64,000 nucleotides of DNA from Membranipora membranacea (lineage: Eukaryota; Bryozoa; Gymnolaemata; Cheilostomatida; Membraniporidae), in contig OU612065.1 of the NCBI GenBank assembly GCA_914767715.1, forward strand, positions 38,192,001-38,256,000, given 5' to 3'. This document shows, in pieces, positions 27,001-37,245 of the stretch. How positions within the stretch are numbered: the first letter of the stretch is position 1; each line of letters starts with the position of its first letter. A program made the translations under genes and the position numbers. The notes below the pieces were generated by a model. It was not told where the DNA came from and did not search any database. It was given only the letters and a program-made list of their open reading frames with translations.

Positions 27001-30000
27001 TTGAGAGACCAATAATTTGAGGAGCGATGATTTTGAGCCATTTTAAAGCTATAATTTTAAAGCAATAATTTTAAAGCAATAATAAATTTAAGTGCTGTGA
27101 TGATTTGCAAAATTCATTGTAATTGATCGTTCATTGATCGACCCCCAGCATAATTTCTATGAGGAGACTATATAATTGTATACATACACAGCCTGCTATG
27201 ACGATATTAGCCAGCTGATCTACTATAATACTGTCCAGAGCTGAAGGTGGACTACAGAATCTCTGCTGGAATATCTGTAGGACTGACTCTACTGTCTTCC
27301 TATTCTGTGTGTATCTCAAATTAACTCCTACATATCCCAGAGTAAGGATTGCGTTAGTCGATATCAACCTAGACTCTCTGTAATATCACTATTCATCATG
27401 ATTATCGGTTCTCATGTCATCCTCTCGTGTTCTACAGATTTATTTGGTTTGTCACTCTGCAGGTATGGTAGTGTGGATATGTGAAGATAACTCACCATTA
27501 GTCATAAGCACAAAAATGAATTTTTTCAGGTGATCAAACAGGGCATGTTAGAAAGTTTACATAAATCAGGAGGGAAGGCAACTACAAAACACTACAATAC
27601 TTGTCTACTGTTGGACTGAAAGACTAGCTGGGTAGACTTGTTTACCTGTCACTATCTTCAGCTGTGTATAGTCGATTAGACAGTGAGGCTAAAAAAGCCT
27701 GAATACAATCCTCATCTACCTTCAGGCCTGATCGCAATGCTCTGTAAAAATTTTTTTTTTAAAGTTAGGAAAATGAGTATCGCCTAACAGTCATGTAGTT
27801 ACTGTAGGAAACACAGTCGATGTGATAATCTTGATCGGGTTTGTCAATAAGAGCCTCTGCTAAAGTCCAAGAGACTGAACACAAGATATAGAGAACATGG
27901 TATCCATAAACGAAACAAGAGAATGATTAAATCCTTTATCTCAATCTGTGATCAGGTAGTGTCTACTCACATGCACACATTTTTCATGGCCACATCTCGG
28001 AGCTGTTGGAAGGCGTTGGTGATCTTATTCACCACGGCTGTTTTATGCTGCGCTGCCTGTTTATCCTGTTTCTCCACAGAGAGAGTTTTGCCTACACTCT
28101 GTTTGACAGAGCTCTTTGGTTTGCTGAACACATCAGAGTGACGACTAAGCCTGTCTAAGACGGGAGAGGGATGAACAAGAAACTCTCTGAGAACAGTCAC
28201 AATGGCGTTAGCTAAAGCAGGAAACTTCTCTGCCAACGATCCTAGCACCTGAAGGAAACAAAATGAGATTAATTTCAATTAGCAGTGTGCGCCGTTAGAG
28301 GTTCATTATTATCAGAGATGAAATACTAATAACCAGACATGTGAATGAGATCACTGCACAATAACTCCATGTGATATGACGTGGGGTGTTGGTACGATCC
28401 AAACACTTCTTTATTATCTAATATATTATCATATAGAAGTATATGTAGACATTCACAGGAAAATACTCAATGGGAAATCAGCTTAGATAACAGCTTGTAT
28501 ACTCACATCTAGTACTGTGACTACGAGAGGTAACTGCATCAGTATATACTTGAGATTATGGTTCCCGTTGATAGTCTCAGTTATCCTTTGTAGGAGTATT
28601 GTCTCAGCATCTGTAATAAACAATGCCAACAGTTTGGGAAATTTGTTATATTCATTATAATTATGAACACTTTACATGGGAGATGTATACCCTAGTAGCA
28701 GAAAAATCTTTTTAAGTTTGAGTTTTGCTTAGTATTTTGTGTAATCTGGAGAACCGATGCTAGCAGATATGCGATTGATTGCAGAGTCTGTTATTTTTTT
28801 ATATTCTTCTGTAGTAGGACAGAATCTTTGTTAGTAACACCAGTGGAGCAAAATTTCTTGTTAGTGGTAAGTAAAGCTAATTTCTGGCCCTGGCGTTAAG
28901 CCTTGGGTCTGTGGTCAGACGTGTTATGGTATATTGATACCGTACCTGATTCATCAGTCAAACTCCAGAGTACTAACTGTACACTGACGGCTGTGTTAGA
29001 CACAGAATACTCGGAGAAGTTTATCTTTAAGGAATCACTGGGAGCAGCGTCTGCTGCGGGAGTTGTGTCCTTCCTATCAGCACTATCCAGAAAACTGTGA
29101 GTGAATACATCCTTAGCGAATCCTCTCACATCACCCATAAAATCCTGATCTAGATCTACAATTTAATGGAAGCGTGGGCCAATCACATCTTGATCTACCA
29201 TGAGTTCAATGAGGATAAAGACGAAAGCTTGGAATATTATGAACAGCCATAATCTAATAAGGTTAAGAGTCTCTTCGGTACTGGACACAGCTGCTGCGAT
29301 GTATACAGCGCTATACTATTATCACAACTACATTCGTTTTGTAAGACAAACGAGAAATAGCATCATATTCATAAAATGTAACAGGCAATATCTCAAACAT
29401 TAGGAGAAAAAGTCGAGGTCAAATTTACGGAATTAAATATAAAGCACAAGATAGATATAATAGTAATCTATACAAATGCAGTAATTATAAGTTTCTCTTA
29501 CTCCACGTTTACCAAGAAACAGAGAAAAGTGACAAAGCAAACCAAATTTGCACACAACAGTATCTAATTCTGCTGAGTATAAAGATAAAAGTTGCTTTTT
29601 TTGTTTTCCGCTTCTTGGATGCTGCTCAACATCTCATACGTGTATTTTTGGTGTAGCCCACTAACCTCTCTGATGTAAGACCAGGTCTCTTAACATTGAG
29701 GTGAGGGTGAGACACAGAAGTCCACCATAAGTCTTATAAGCTAACTTTTGGGATGATTGAATGTTATATTCTACCAGAGCTTCATCTAGCTTAGCGGGCA
29801 GTCCATTCAGCAGTAGCATCTTACACTAGAAATAAAAACACAGAGACACGGTACATTATCATGGCCTAATCAAACATATTCAATCAAGTTCAGCTCTGCT
29901 CGGAGCTATTTAACAGTTACTGGACTATAGCTCCGCCCAGATTTGTAAAAGGATTAATTCAGTGTGAAAGCTGATACATATTATACAATATCAATTTGTA

Positions 30001-32361
30001 TCAATGAGTGTTAGCCATGCAAGAATAAAATCTGCCTGCAATATTGGAGTTTGCTTGTTACTGTTACTAGTTACCAGTCTGAATATGTTCTTAAGCTGTT
30101 CGATATCGAGAGTGAAATGTTCTCTGTCATGTCTCTCGGCGTACTGATCGATAGCTTCAGAGAGAGTAGAGCCAACCTATCAGAAATTAGAAATATATGT
30201 CAACATTAGTTTTGAAACCTCGGTACCTAACAGATACATGTATGGAGGCACCTGTAGCCATCAAGCTTCAACCTTTATCACCTTAAGCAGCAATTCTGCT
30301 GCAGACAGAGATGCATTCAGATGAAAGACTAGTGACAGGCTCTCTGCAATGAGTGCCATTGCAAACTATTGTCACAAATATTATAAGATAGGTCACAACG
30401 GCTTTTATGGTTAGTTTAACCTGGTTTAAATGCCTTCAAGTCGCATATTTGCATATTATCATCAAAATAGGACTGCACCGGAATTTCTATGGCATAACAT
30501 AACATATGGTTGAAAATAAGGGATTCATGTAGGAAAAGCTCTAGCAACATGTCAGATACTTGCCTCTGAGAAGAAATAAGATGGTAACTCTATCGAGTTG
30601 GTGAGTCTTCTTTTCTTGTCATTAGGACTGGTGAGAGGCATAGTGGACAGAGTATCAGACGCACACGGGAATAGTTGTGGGAATACTAAAGGGTCGGTAT
30701 CACGCCCAAACGCTCGGACTGTACCCAGCAACAGAGGCACCAGATACTGGCATGTGACGGCTGAAAACAATAGACAACAAGTTGTTAACAAGCTGGAGCG
30801 CATCGTGTCAAAAATTACGAAGTAGTCATTATATCAGGCCCTTGAAATTATTTGTAGTATGGTTGTCAATCGCTGGTGTGCGCATCGTAATAGGAATTTC
30901 TTTTAGTTTGAAAACTGAAGGAAGTTCTGTCTTCTTCTAATGAGAATGGATAATGCACAAGAAAACTTTCTCCCACAGAATTCTGTTCTACAGAATCAGC
31001 AGAACTCGAGCTGGTAAATATACCTTTAGTTTTATTCTCAGTAAGTTGTTGAGCCAGGAGTTCCAGCAGCTCCAGCTGAGCCGAGATGATTGTCTTCTCA
31101 GTGCCGATATCCTCAGCCAGGGTGATTACGTCACACAGCAGTGTGTTCAGAGAGAATGCAAAACATTCAGCTGTTGGCAATTCTAAAAATATAATACAAA
31201 GAATGTTGATAAAAATATAAAGATATATGAGGTTCATCATATTGTGTTGCCATTACTCGTATTTCACTCTGCCATATTTCGCTTCACTATTAATCCGCCT
31301 TTTCAGATTAATAGTTTTAATTTTACACGATGAAACGCTTAAACCTGGAGAAAACTAGCCTGTCATGACGTGATGCTAAGACAGGCTAGAGCAGGGGATG
31401 TCAAGAAAGATTGCACAGGTGGGTCATGTTGACAAATTATCTGGAATTGATCTCTTTACAATCAACTTGCTGTCAAGTGTCAACATATCCACCAATATTG
31501 TTTACTGTCTTGGCAAAATCATCACTAGTGTCATGCAGATGGCACAATCATACACATTATTGCTATTATGCCTCCACTGATTTCTCACTCTGATTCTTGT
31601 AGGTTTTCTGATGAGGTGCATCATTACTCCACTTAGCTGATGGCAGAGCCTTCAGCAACTTTAACAGGTATGGCAGGATCTTATCAGCAAACTACAATAA
31701 CAATCAGGATCTTATCAGCAAACTACAATAACAATCATTATTTTGTCATGCAACTTTCCTCTCTGACTAACCTCACAACTATACCTCACAGTATACTGGG
31801 CTGAAGATGGGAAAACTTCCCCATAAAGAAAGAAATTTTATTGGAGGTGTGCTAAACTAGTATATTCTATCTTTGATTCTTTTCATCCAAAAAGTTTGTA
31901 TTTCTCAATTTTCAAATGTCTTACGTTAGGATTTGAACAGTTGCATCCTGTAGGCTTAATTTAATTCCATGTTTATCCAACTCATCCAAATACATTACCT
32001 TGAGCTTAGAGCGAAGGAAGAAAACTCCCAGAGCATGTATCGCAGTCTGCGATCTGCTGTTGAGAACCACCGGAGCATCATCATTTATTTTGGGACAGAG
32101 GTTTAGGATATAACTTGCCTGTAAATGCAGAAAGGAAACTAAAGGAGCACGAAGAGACATGTTTATGAAAGCAACTCAGTGATTTCTATGAAAACTTGGT
32201 AAGCACAAAATTGACCCTCGTCTCACATTTCTTGAGAATTCATCTAACACTGAAATCAATACCAATTTATACAGCAGAAAACCTTCACTCACCTTTTCAA
32301 AAACCAAGTTCTTTGAATTGGCAGCACAGACCGCCAGATGCATCAGAGTATCGGCAAACAT
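1..32361 (-). CDS. PI4KA: Phosphatidylinositol 4-kinase alpha, 5' three quarters (partial, runs off left edge)
   Basis: This enzyme phosphorylates phosphatidylinositol to PI4P at the plasma membrane; in known animals it works in a complex with TTC7, FAM126 and EFR3. Thirty-two exons give about 1,624 codons with no frame conflict, against about 2,100 residues in vertebrates. Recognisable family blocks run in order: the N-terminal helical solenoid (for example [11 protein letters not shown]), [113 protein letters not shown], and the accessory-domain block [20 protein letters not shown]. The kinase lobes with the catalytic loop and DFG lie beyond position 1. The start at 32,361 has an in-frame stop just upstream; the N-terminus is shorter than in vertebrates. 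Residues about 250-410 (exons 7-9) are poorly conserved. One intron hosts two genes and another a transposon-like element. Confidence 0.95.
627..632 (+). promoter_or_regulatory. TATA box of YHYH gene 1
   Basis: TATAAA lies 62 bases before the ATG at 694. The second YHYH gene has a TATA box at almost the same distance, which supports a duplicated core promoter and a transcription start near 655-660. The start site itself is inferred. Confidence 0.6.
694..3829 (+). CDS. Secreted YHYH-domain protein 1, with Gly/Asp/Pro-rich linker and hydrophobic C-terminus
   Basis: Six exons (694-795, 994-1129, 1332-1502, 1890-2090, 2427-2708, 3657-3829) join in frame to 354 residues. A signal peptide (residues 1 to about 20, core [14 protein letters not shown]) precedes the YHYH domain, a family known from bacteria and scattered marine invertebrates whose function is unknown. 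The name-giving YHYH is at 1481-1492. Other family-like blocks are [30 protein letters not shown] and [15 protein letters not shown]. Exon 5 codes a linker of GDxP and Gly-rich repeats that includes RQRR (2645-2656). Exon 6 codes a Cys-rich segment (ELCDCSIG, then [12 protein letters not shown]) and ends in a hydrophobic run of about 20 residues, which suggests a GPI signal or tail anchor. Introns 2-5 are all phase 1. The whole gene lies inside a PI4KA intron, antisense to it. No biochemical role can be assigned. Confidence 0.9.
3974..4760 (+). pseudogene. Possible relic of a third YHYH gene copy
   Basis: Two separate fragments resemble YHYH exons in the expected order. At 3974-4016 the DNA resembles the end of exon 1 (GGGCT, then CCAAAGAGCTGA, then CAGCCCTACT followed by GTAAAAG like a donor). 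At about 4683-4760 a reading [17 protein letters not shown] resembles the exon 3 block [16 protein letters not shown]. No YHYH motif, exon 4 or open frame across the region is visible. If real, it is a heavily decayed duplicate. Each fragment is short enough that chance cannot be excluded. Confidence 0.3.
5415..5560 (+). repeat. Degenerate ~30-bp minisatellite
   Basis: The motif GAAAATTNTTTCCATAATG recurs near 5417, 5478, 5507 and 5536 with changes. The spacing is about 30 bp, or twice that between the first two. No coding sense is visible. Confidence 0.5.
6244..6250 (+). promoter_or_regulatory. TATA box of YHYH gene 2
   Basis: TATAAAA lies 58 bases before the ATG at 6302, matching the arrangement at YHYH gene 1. 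Transcription probably starts near 6275, within a pyrimidine-rich leader. Confidence 0.65.
6302..9140 (+). CDS. Secreted YHYH-domain protein 2, with PNGG repeat linker and Thr-rich tail
   Basis: Six exons (6302-6403, 6691-6826, 7171-7341, 7554-7754, 8147-8602, 8851-9140) join in frame to 451 residues. Exons 1-4 equal those of gene 1 in length (102, 136, 171 and 201 bases) and in phase. A signal peptide (core [16 protein letters not shown]) precedes the YHYH domain, whose motif is at 7320-7331; [15 protein letters not shown] and [11 protein letters not shown] are shared with gene 1. Exon 5 codes about 23 Asn-Gly-Gly units, mostly Pro-Asn-Gly-Gly. Exon 6 keeps the ELCDCSIG Cys segment, then changes to a Thr/Ser-rich stretch fit for O-glycans and an amphipathic end ([16 protein letters not shown]). 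There is no hydrophobic anchor, so the product is probably released. Introns 2 and 3 have GC donors, and no nearby GT would keep the frame. Function is unknown. Confidence 0.9.
8217..8510 (+). repeat. Coding 12-bp minisatellite (PNGG repeat)
   Basis: The unit CCTAATGGAGGC repeats about 23 times with variants (TCT for CCT, GGC for GGA, inserted GGC or AGA codons). It encodes [13 protein letters not shown] and RPNGG. Period and insertions are multiples of three, so copy-number changes keep the frame. The even similarity between units suggests recent expansion or ongoing homogenisation. Confidence 0.9.
9330..9335 (+). promoter_or_regulatory. Candidate poly(A) signal of YHYH gene 2
   Basis: AATAAA lies about 190 bases after the stop codon at 9140. 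A second AATAAA overlaps the stop codon itself but is too close to serve a normal 3'UTR. Confidence 0.4.
10740..11545 (+). repeat. Two direct copies of a ~150-bp dispersed repeat
   Basis: The segments at about 10740-10880 and 11400-11545 share, in the same order, blocks such as CAAGCTAATAAATC, GAGCTGGGTA or GAAGCTGGGTA, GACTGATCCTC, TCCAATTAGG, CATCTACA or TATCTACA, and CTACTCCACCC. They are about 660 bp apart and clearly diverged. They look like an old interspersed repeat rather than a coding unit. The family is not recognised. Confidence 0.6.
13175..13202. repeat. Perfect 28-bp palindrome
   Basis: Half-site CACAGAGTAAGGAT is followed at once by its reverse complement, with further imperfect symmetry outside. 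It lies in the PI4KA intron between exons 28 and 29. A close relative sits at 45659-45688. Confidence 0.85.
16250..16680. repeat. Left terminal inverted repeat
   Basis: The arm starts TGTTGAACCCAC. It has nine AACGTCGCAA-like units in the first 170 bp, then a unique part ending near CAGATAAAGTGACATAC that is mirrored in the right arm. Confidence 0.75.
17183..17260. repeat. AT microsatellite inside the transposon-like element
   Basis: An impure TA tract interrupted by CACACA and TTTATT units lies in the interior of the long-TIR element. Confidence 0.8.
18440..18938. repeat. Right terminal inverted repeat, with a diverged inner duplicate
   Basis: The right arm proper (18583-18938) mirrors the left. 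Just inside it, about 18440-18580, a second, more diverged copy of the inner arm is recognisable. TTCAACTCCCATAGTGTTTT parallels ATCAACTCCCCACCGTGTTT, and TGTTACCTCAGAATTCATTA with ACGGGATGCT (read in complement) parallels the left arm. The right end therefore grew by tandem duplication. Confidence 0.55.
24784..24817. repeat. GATA microsatellite
   Basis: GATA and GAGATA units repeat in the PI4KA intron between exons 16 and 17. They have no coding meaning. Confidence 0.8.
31674..31735 (-). repeat. PI4KA: 31-bp tandem duplication of a PI4KA 3' splice site
   Basis: Two identical 31-bp units (31674-31704 and 31705-31735) each contain the first bases of exon 3 plus the acceptor TTGTTATTGTAG. The gene therefore has two possible acceptors, after which the exon would start at 31691 or 31722. 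Only 31691 keeps the frame, because 31 is not a multiple of three. Confidence 0.9.
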
Positions 32362-34519
32362 GTTGATGATTTTTGTTTCACTTTAGTTATTTTACTCATC
32401 GGTAACCTGTAAAAAACACAACAATTCGTGACAATAAGACTAGAAGTACTCTAGCTGTAGGCCTATACTGTCGTGTCATCACAGATCCCAGTTGTTGGCA
32501 CCCAAGATCATATTATATTTCACTCAAATGAAGAACAAGTGATGAAACTTGTATGTCCACGGATGAACGTACGCCAGACATACTATACTGCTACAAAGCG
32601 GCCAATGATTGGAGTAACCAAATGAAAATCCAACCCTGTAACTCTATCCTGATCGTACCCATGGGACCTACAATTTTGCTCATGGCCAGTATCGACCACT
32701 AAAAAATTACCTTTTTCAGTGGTGGATACTTGCCATACAGACTTGCAAGTCCCTGTTAGTGTTACTCCAAGGAGTCCTCCTTGGTTACTCCTAGCTAGAG
32801 CTGGACCTCATTTTTAGCCGAATCAGTGGACAATACCTATAGCTACACATAGGCCTACTTTATATATATATATATATATATATAAACAAAGGTTTAGTTA
32901 ACAGCATTTAACTCTATCCTGAGGCTGAAGTGAAAGAAACAGAACTGGACTGCCTGCCTGCCCTGTGTGTTCCCAAGTTTCACAGGGTTGAGTCATGGAC
33001 TGGAGTAAAATAACTCTTTTACTCCTTGGTTGAGTAGTAAGCTATGTTATTAGCTAAATTCCAATTGAATAAATCACATACGTAAATACTAAAAATATTC
33101 ATACCAACCAGCAAACAGCAGGATAGGAGAAAGGGCCTATGGAGTACCCTAGGGTGTGATATATAGGATATGATATATTGATGTATTTGGAGAACCTTGC
33201 AGGGAAGAATTTCCTTTCCTGATTAACTACAGTGAATGCCACTTTCTGATTGGTGGAGGGCAAGTAACAGCTGATCGAATAATATCTTTTCTGAAAATGT
33301 GGAATAACTTGGTCAGCTGTTTCACTGAGGTCTTTAAAAATATACCATTATGTAATCAAAAGCTTGTCTTTGAATTTATGTATATCTCATGGTGGAAAAA
33401 ACTTGCTGCAAATCAAAAAATTTCAGATAGCTGCAAGTGCAATCAAAGAATAAACCAAACATAGGACTGCCGCATTTCCTAACTTTGGGCTTGGGTTCCT
33501 ACCCACACCAAGCCCAAATTTAGGAAATGCGGCTGTCCTATGGAACAAACTGTTTCTATTTTGTCTTTTTTTTTCAAGATCTGGTAGGACAAGCCAACTG
33601 AAAACCACCACCATCGCAATAAATAAATGTACCTTGGGCCCAAATAAACATTGTGTAAAATCTTACTGGAGGGATGATGAAGCATGTGCCCCTAGTAGTA
33701 GTAGTAGTAGTAGGTAGAGACTGCTCTGGGACTTGCAAGGCTGTCTTTAGTTTAGCCCACGTCCAGTATCAACCATATATATATGGATGGTCTAGACTGG
33801 ACAGTCACAGTGGGCCTGGCAAAATACAAGCATCTGGATGAAGCCAAATAAGCATCAATCCGGTTGTAAGTTGGCAAGTCTTGGGCAACCGCCAGATGTC
33901 AAACATGCATCTGGTTGCATAAGATTAAGACTCAATCTGACGCGTACATCATATGGGCGGATAGGTTTCTCACCAAAGCGAAAGGGTTTAAGACACTCAT
34001 CATCATCAGGTATTTGGCAAACGGTGGTTGTCACACCTATCCAAATGGGTATTCGTTATATCGAGTTCACTGCTTCAAACCTTTCTAGATGAGTATTTGG
34101 CAGTCACATGTTGACACAGGTTGAAATGGATTGCCATTTTGCAGTGCCGGATGGATATGTATCAAAGTGGATGGCCCTTTCGCAGGGATGTCTGGTGGAT
34201 GGCCATTTACTGTACATGTTTTTAGCACAATAGTTGTGAGGGGATAGCAGGTGGCCAATTGTTATATCATCAGAACTGTACATCAGCTTTAATACTCACA
34301 AAACAGCGTGCAGACAGGAGCGTGGGGCACCTCAGTAAAGCACACCTACAGCATTTCCCAAGAGCAGGCCCCACTCACAAATTTGCTTTTTTGAGAGACA
34401 AAAAGTTGGTTTAGGCCATGTTACATAAGAATTTTTTCTTGCTAACTATAGATAAGCTGCATGCGACCATAATGATGTCAATGCTGTATTTATCTTGCTA
34501 GTTATTCAGAGGGCACAAT
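32362..34519. other. Divergent intergenic region between PI4KA and MRPL42
   Basis: This 2.2-kb region must hold the promoters of PI4KA (leftward) and MRPL42 (rightward). No TATA box is convincing for either gene. It contains a TA run at 32864-32884, a hairpin at 33460-33542, a TAG microsatellite near 33694-33713 and weaker inverted repeats near 32682-32735 and 33757-33805. No coding sequence is supported. A 5'UTR exon of PI4KA probably ends at the acceptor 32407-32408. Confidence 0.6.
33460..33542. repeat. Near-perfect hairpin, 35-bp arms
   Basis: The left arm 33460-33494 (CATAGGACTGCCGCATTTCC onward) pairs with 33508-33542 with two mismatches and a loop of about 13 bases. It lies 1.1 kb upstream of the PI4KA start. 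It could be a small foldback element or a small-RNA precursor; the sequence alone does not decide. Confidence 0.8.
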
Positions 34520-36348
34520 ATGAGTGCGCTAAATGGAATCGCGCGAAGACTACCCAGACTATCCCATCTCACAGAGAATATAACAGGTACGTTATCTTCT
34601 GAAGGGGGTACTAATTATCTCTTCTACTACTGTTATTCTGTTATAAATCGGCTGGCAAATGATGATGGTTCATTTCCCCTCTGTGACTGACACCATATCA
34701 CTTTTCATGCAAATAAGTTTAACAGGATAGTAACCAGGTCTGAGATATAGTTTCCTAGATCCTTACTCATATACTCATATACTCATATACTCATATACTC
34801 ATATACTCATATGCTCATATGCTCATATACTCATATACTTGGCTACAACTGGTGGAGTCAAGCATTGCAACTTGTCTGATTGTGTTTTTCAGGATGTGCC
34901 AAATGTGTCTCGCGTCCGATACAGAGAAATCTTTCCTCAAAAACTCAATACCCAAAGTAAGTACCTCATCAGCGGTGTAAAATACAGTGTACTTCACTCA
35001 ATTCAGATTTTATAATTCAGACATCCTGTCAATTCAATATCATTATTTGTTATTCAATATCCAATATCAATTTAATTATCAGTTAATTCAGTCTTTGCTT
35101 AATTAGAACAAAATTTGGTGATCCTCAGAGTTTTGATCTAAGTGGAGTGCATTATATACGGAATAGCTTTCTAAGAACAGTATAGTCTTAGTATAACTTA
35201 TGTGAGATCTTCCTGCTAGACCAGGCATATGCACCTCATAAATATAATGTATGTACTATACCATGAGCTAGACAATTCCTGCATATTCACATTATTCGGA
35301 TCACATCATCAATTTTTCAAATATTTTTTGATGTAGAGATGATCATGTGGTGACGATGACTAAGAGCGGAGATAAGATAGTCCTGTGGCATCCTGAGAAA
35401 AAGTTTCCATATGAGCTATCTAAGCCTATGCCTCGGGATAAGGGAAATCTGGAAATGGTACGATTAACATTCTCATGTGAACTTGTCTGTGACCCTGCAT
35501 AACTCTAGAAGAGTAGCGCTGCCGAAATCTACATAAAATATTTATCTACTACCCCTTTTCATGGTCAATTATGTTCCCTGGCTATAATAACTATAATCAA
35601 CATGGTTTTAACATACAGCAGTGGGAGCAAGATATCAGTGGTGTCATGTACAATGAGTTATTTTTATTATCTTTAGTCTTTCTATTTGTATTTTAGGGAG
35701 ATAACCCATCTATGCTTCAGTACCATCCAGTATTAGATGAGAAGAAGAATCATCAGGGACCATCTGTCATAGAATTGTCTAAAATGTTTCACACTACTAA
35801 ATACCCCTGGTACCCAAGGTAAGAAAGCGTCACCACTGCTAATCCTCGGGTTTTAAAATATATAATAGAGAGGTTGTGAACTCTCGTAATTGTCTACTTC
35901 CGGCATGTGAAGCTGTTGTCATGAATTCCATGATCTTGGTTCGGGGAGCTGGTCCCAAACTCCCTGGTTGGTCTCTTTTAACTTTAACATGTTTAGGAGT
36001 TACACGCTCATGACAATAGGAAAGACAATCTCTTATGATGAATTATATTGTACCCTGACACGTAGAAATTGTTATAAAATATTGAACGTTAAACCAGGGA
36101 GGGTGGGAGAAATTTCTATTTATGCAGGATCGGAAATATAGATTGTACTGCACCATAGTCTAAATATTATTTACATGAATTACGAAACATGTGGTTACGT
36201 CAAATGTTGAACCAACAAAATTTTGATATTGTGATACACATAGATTCCCTTATTTATTCCTTACCGTATCATATCTTCATTTATTATAAGGTCAAGGGAC
36301 AAGAAGAACGCGCTAAGGGATATACCAGTAGAGAGGAATGCGTTGTGA
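34520..36348 (+). CDS. MRPL42: Mitochondrial ribosomal protein L42 (large subunit)
   Basis: Five exons (34520-34586, 34893-34956, 35337-35457, 35697-35818, 36291-36348) join in frame to 143 residues; the human protein has 142. The basic, hydroxylated N-terminus (ARRLPRLSHL, then RPIQRNLSSKT) fits a mitochondrial targeting peptide. Conserved blocks include IVLWHPEKKFPYELSKPMPR and IELSKMFHTTKYPWYP followed by a basic tail, the strongest family signature. The product is a structural component of the mitochondrial large ribosomal subunit. All introns are GT-AG. The gene diverges from PI4KA and converges on the mucin gene. AATAAA at 36441-36446 is a likely poly(A) signal. Confidence 0.92.
34765..34839. 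repeat. ACTCATAT octamer microsatellite
   Basis: About nine copies of an 8-bp unit, two with a G variant, lie in MRPL42 intron 1 just upstream of exon 2. They end about 50 bases before the acceptor. Confidence 0.9.
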
Positions 36349-37245
36349 CCTGGACTTGACCTTGGACTAGGAGTGAATACACAATATGGGGTTCAGATTC
36401 GCAATCTCTCTTTTTACTGCAGTTTTCTGGATTTACACAAAATAAAAAATGTCATATCATATTCCTGAGGGTTTTCTTCATGTATTGCAACATATTGAGA
36501 ATATAAGTTATAATTGTAATCAGTTTATTATACGCATTAGAGGTTAGAAATAGAAGCTGCATACAGTAAACTACAGATACAATCATGTTTTACGAGTTCA
36601 TTGCTCATTTCTGCGAATAATAGCATACAAAATATCCTGCACCAGTAATTCCAGGAAAAACGTTAATGGAATGTAGGGCTTTGAGGAATGCAGATTTATA
36701 CTATAGGTGTATGACGTGTACCAGGACGTGTACCAGGACATTGTGTTAATGATAAATAAAATACATGTGCTGGTACGAGTAAAAAGTATAACTTGAGAAT
36801 TCGGAATAAAAATTTACTAGATCATTAAAATACTCTTATACACCGTATGGGGAGAAAATTCTTGAGCTGTTGCTTGATTTTTTGGCACTGCTGTGTCAAT
36901 TTTTTATGAGCTTCATTCCACTCAGGGAGCGCAACGTAACAGCTTCCTTATCTTCTATAGTACAAACCCTGCAGCACAACCCAGAGGAGAAAAAATACAT
37001 GGATTGGCAACGTATTGCATCGCAGCAAAATTATGCATCCGTGGGTACAACATTATCGTTACAGAAATTGCTTAAAAAATTGCAAAATCTTCAACGAATA
37101 GATTGCATTTCGCAGTAAGAAAATAAATATGTGAGGCCTAAATTGTAACAAGAAAAGCTAGGTATGGAATGAGTAAAAATGAGAGCAAAGTGTTACACTA
37201 TCACAGTGTTTCTGGTGAATAATAGGGGAGCAAGATTTCCTAACT
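36349..37245. other. Convergent intergenic region between MRPL42 and the mucin gene
   Basis: About 0.9 kb holds the 3'UTRs of two converging genes. AATAAA at 36441-36446 serves MRPL42. A 12-bp unit GACGTGTACCAG is repeated twice near 36713-36740. No gene is supported. Confidence 0.6.

Larger units (their letters stand above)
19350..32361 (-). other. PI4KA: PI4KA exon map, exons 1-24
   Basis: Coding exons in transcript order, read on the minus strand: 32293-32361, 31999-32118, 31589-31691, 31024-31182, 30564-30760, 30075-30176, 29666-29825, 28946-29155, 28507-28610, 27971-28248, 27646-27741, 27188-27377, 26571-26646, 26068-26246, 25563-25719, 24961-25091, 24421-24554, 23741-23894, 23275-23427, 22548-22685, 21906-22112, 20561-20717, 19899-20101, 19350-19499. 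All splice sites are GT-AG except the donor of exon 5, which is GC (30562-30563). The exon 13 donor is ambiguous by six bases. The introns between these exons are mostly 200-1,200 bp. I see no gene in them, only simple repeats and the features listed separately. A 5'UTR splice acceptor is likely at 32407-32408, upstream of the ATG. Confidence 0.9.

Noticed and set aside
33838-34092. 84-codon frame upstream of MRPL42
   Set aside because: It lies in repetitive intergenic DNA and has no recognisable motif.
36870-37118. 82-codon frame between MRPL42 and the mucin gene
   Set aside because: It has no similarity that I recognise and lies where two 3'UTRs converge.
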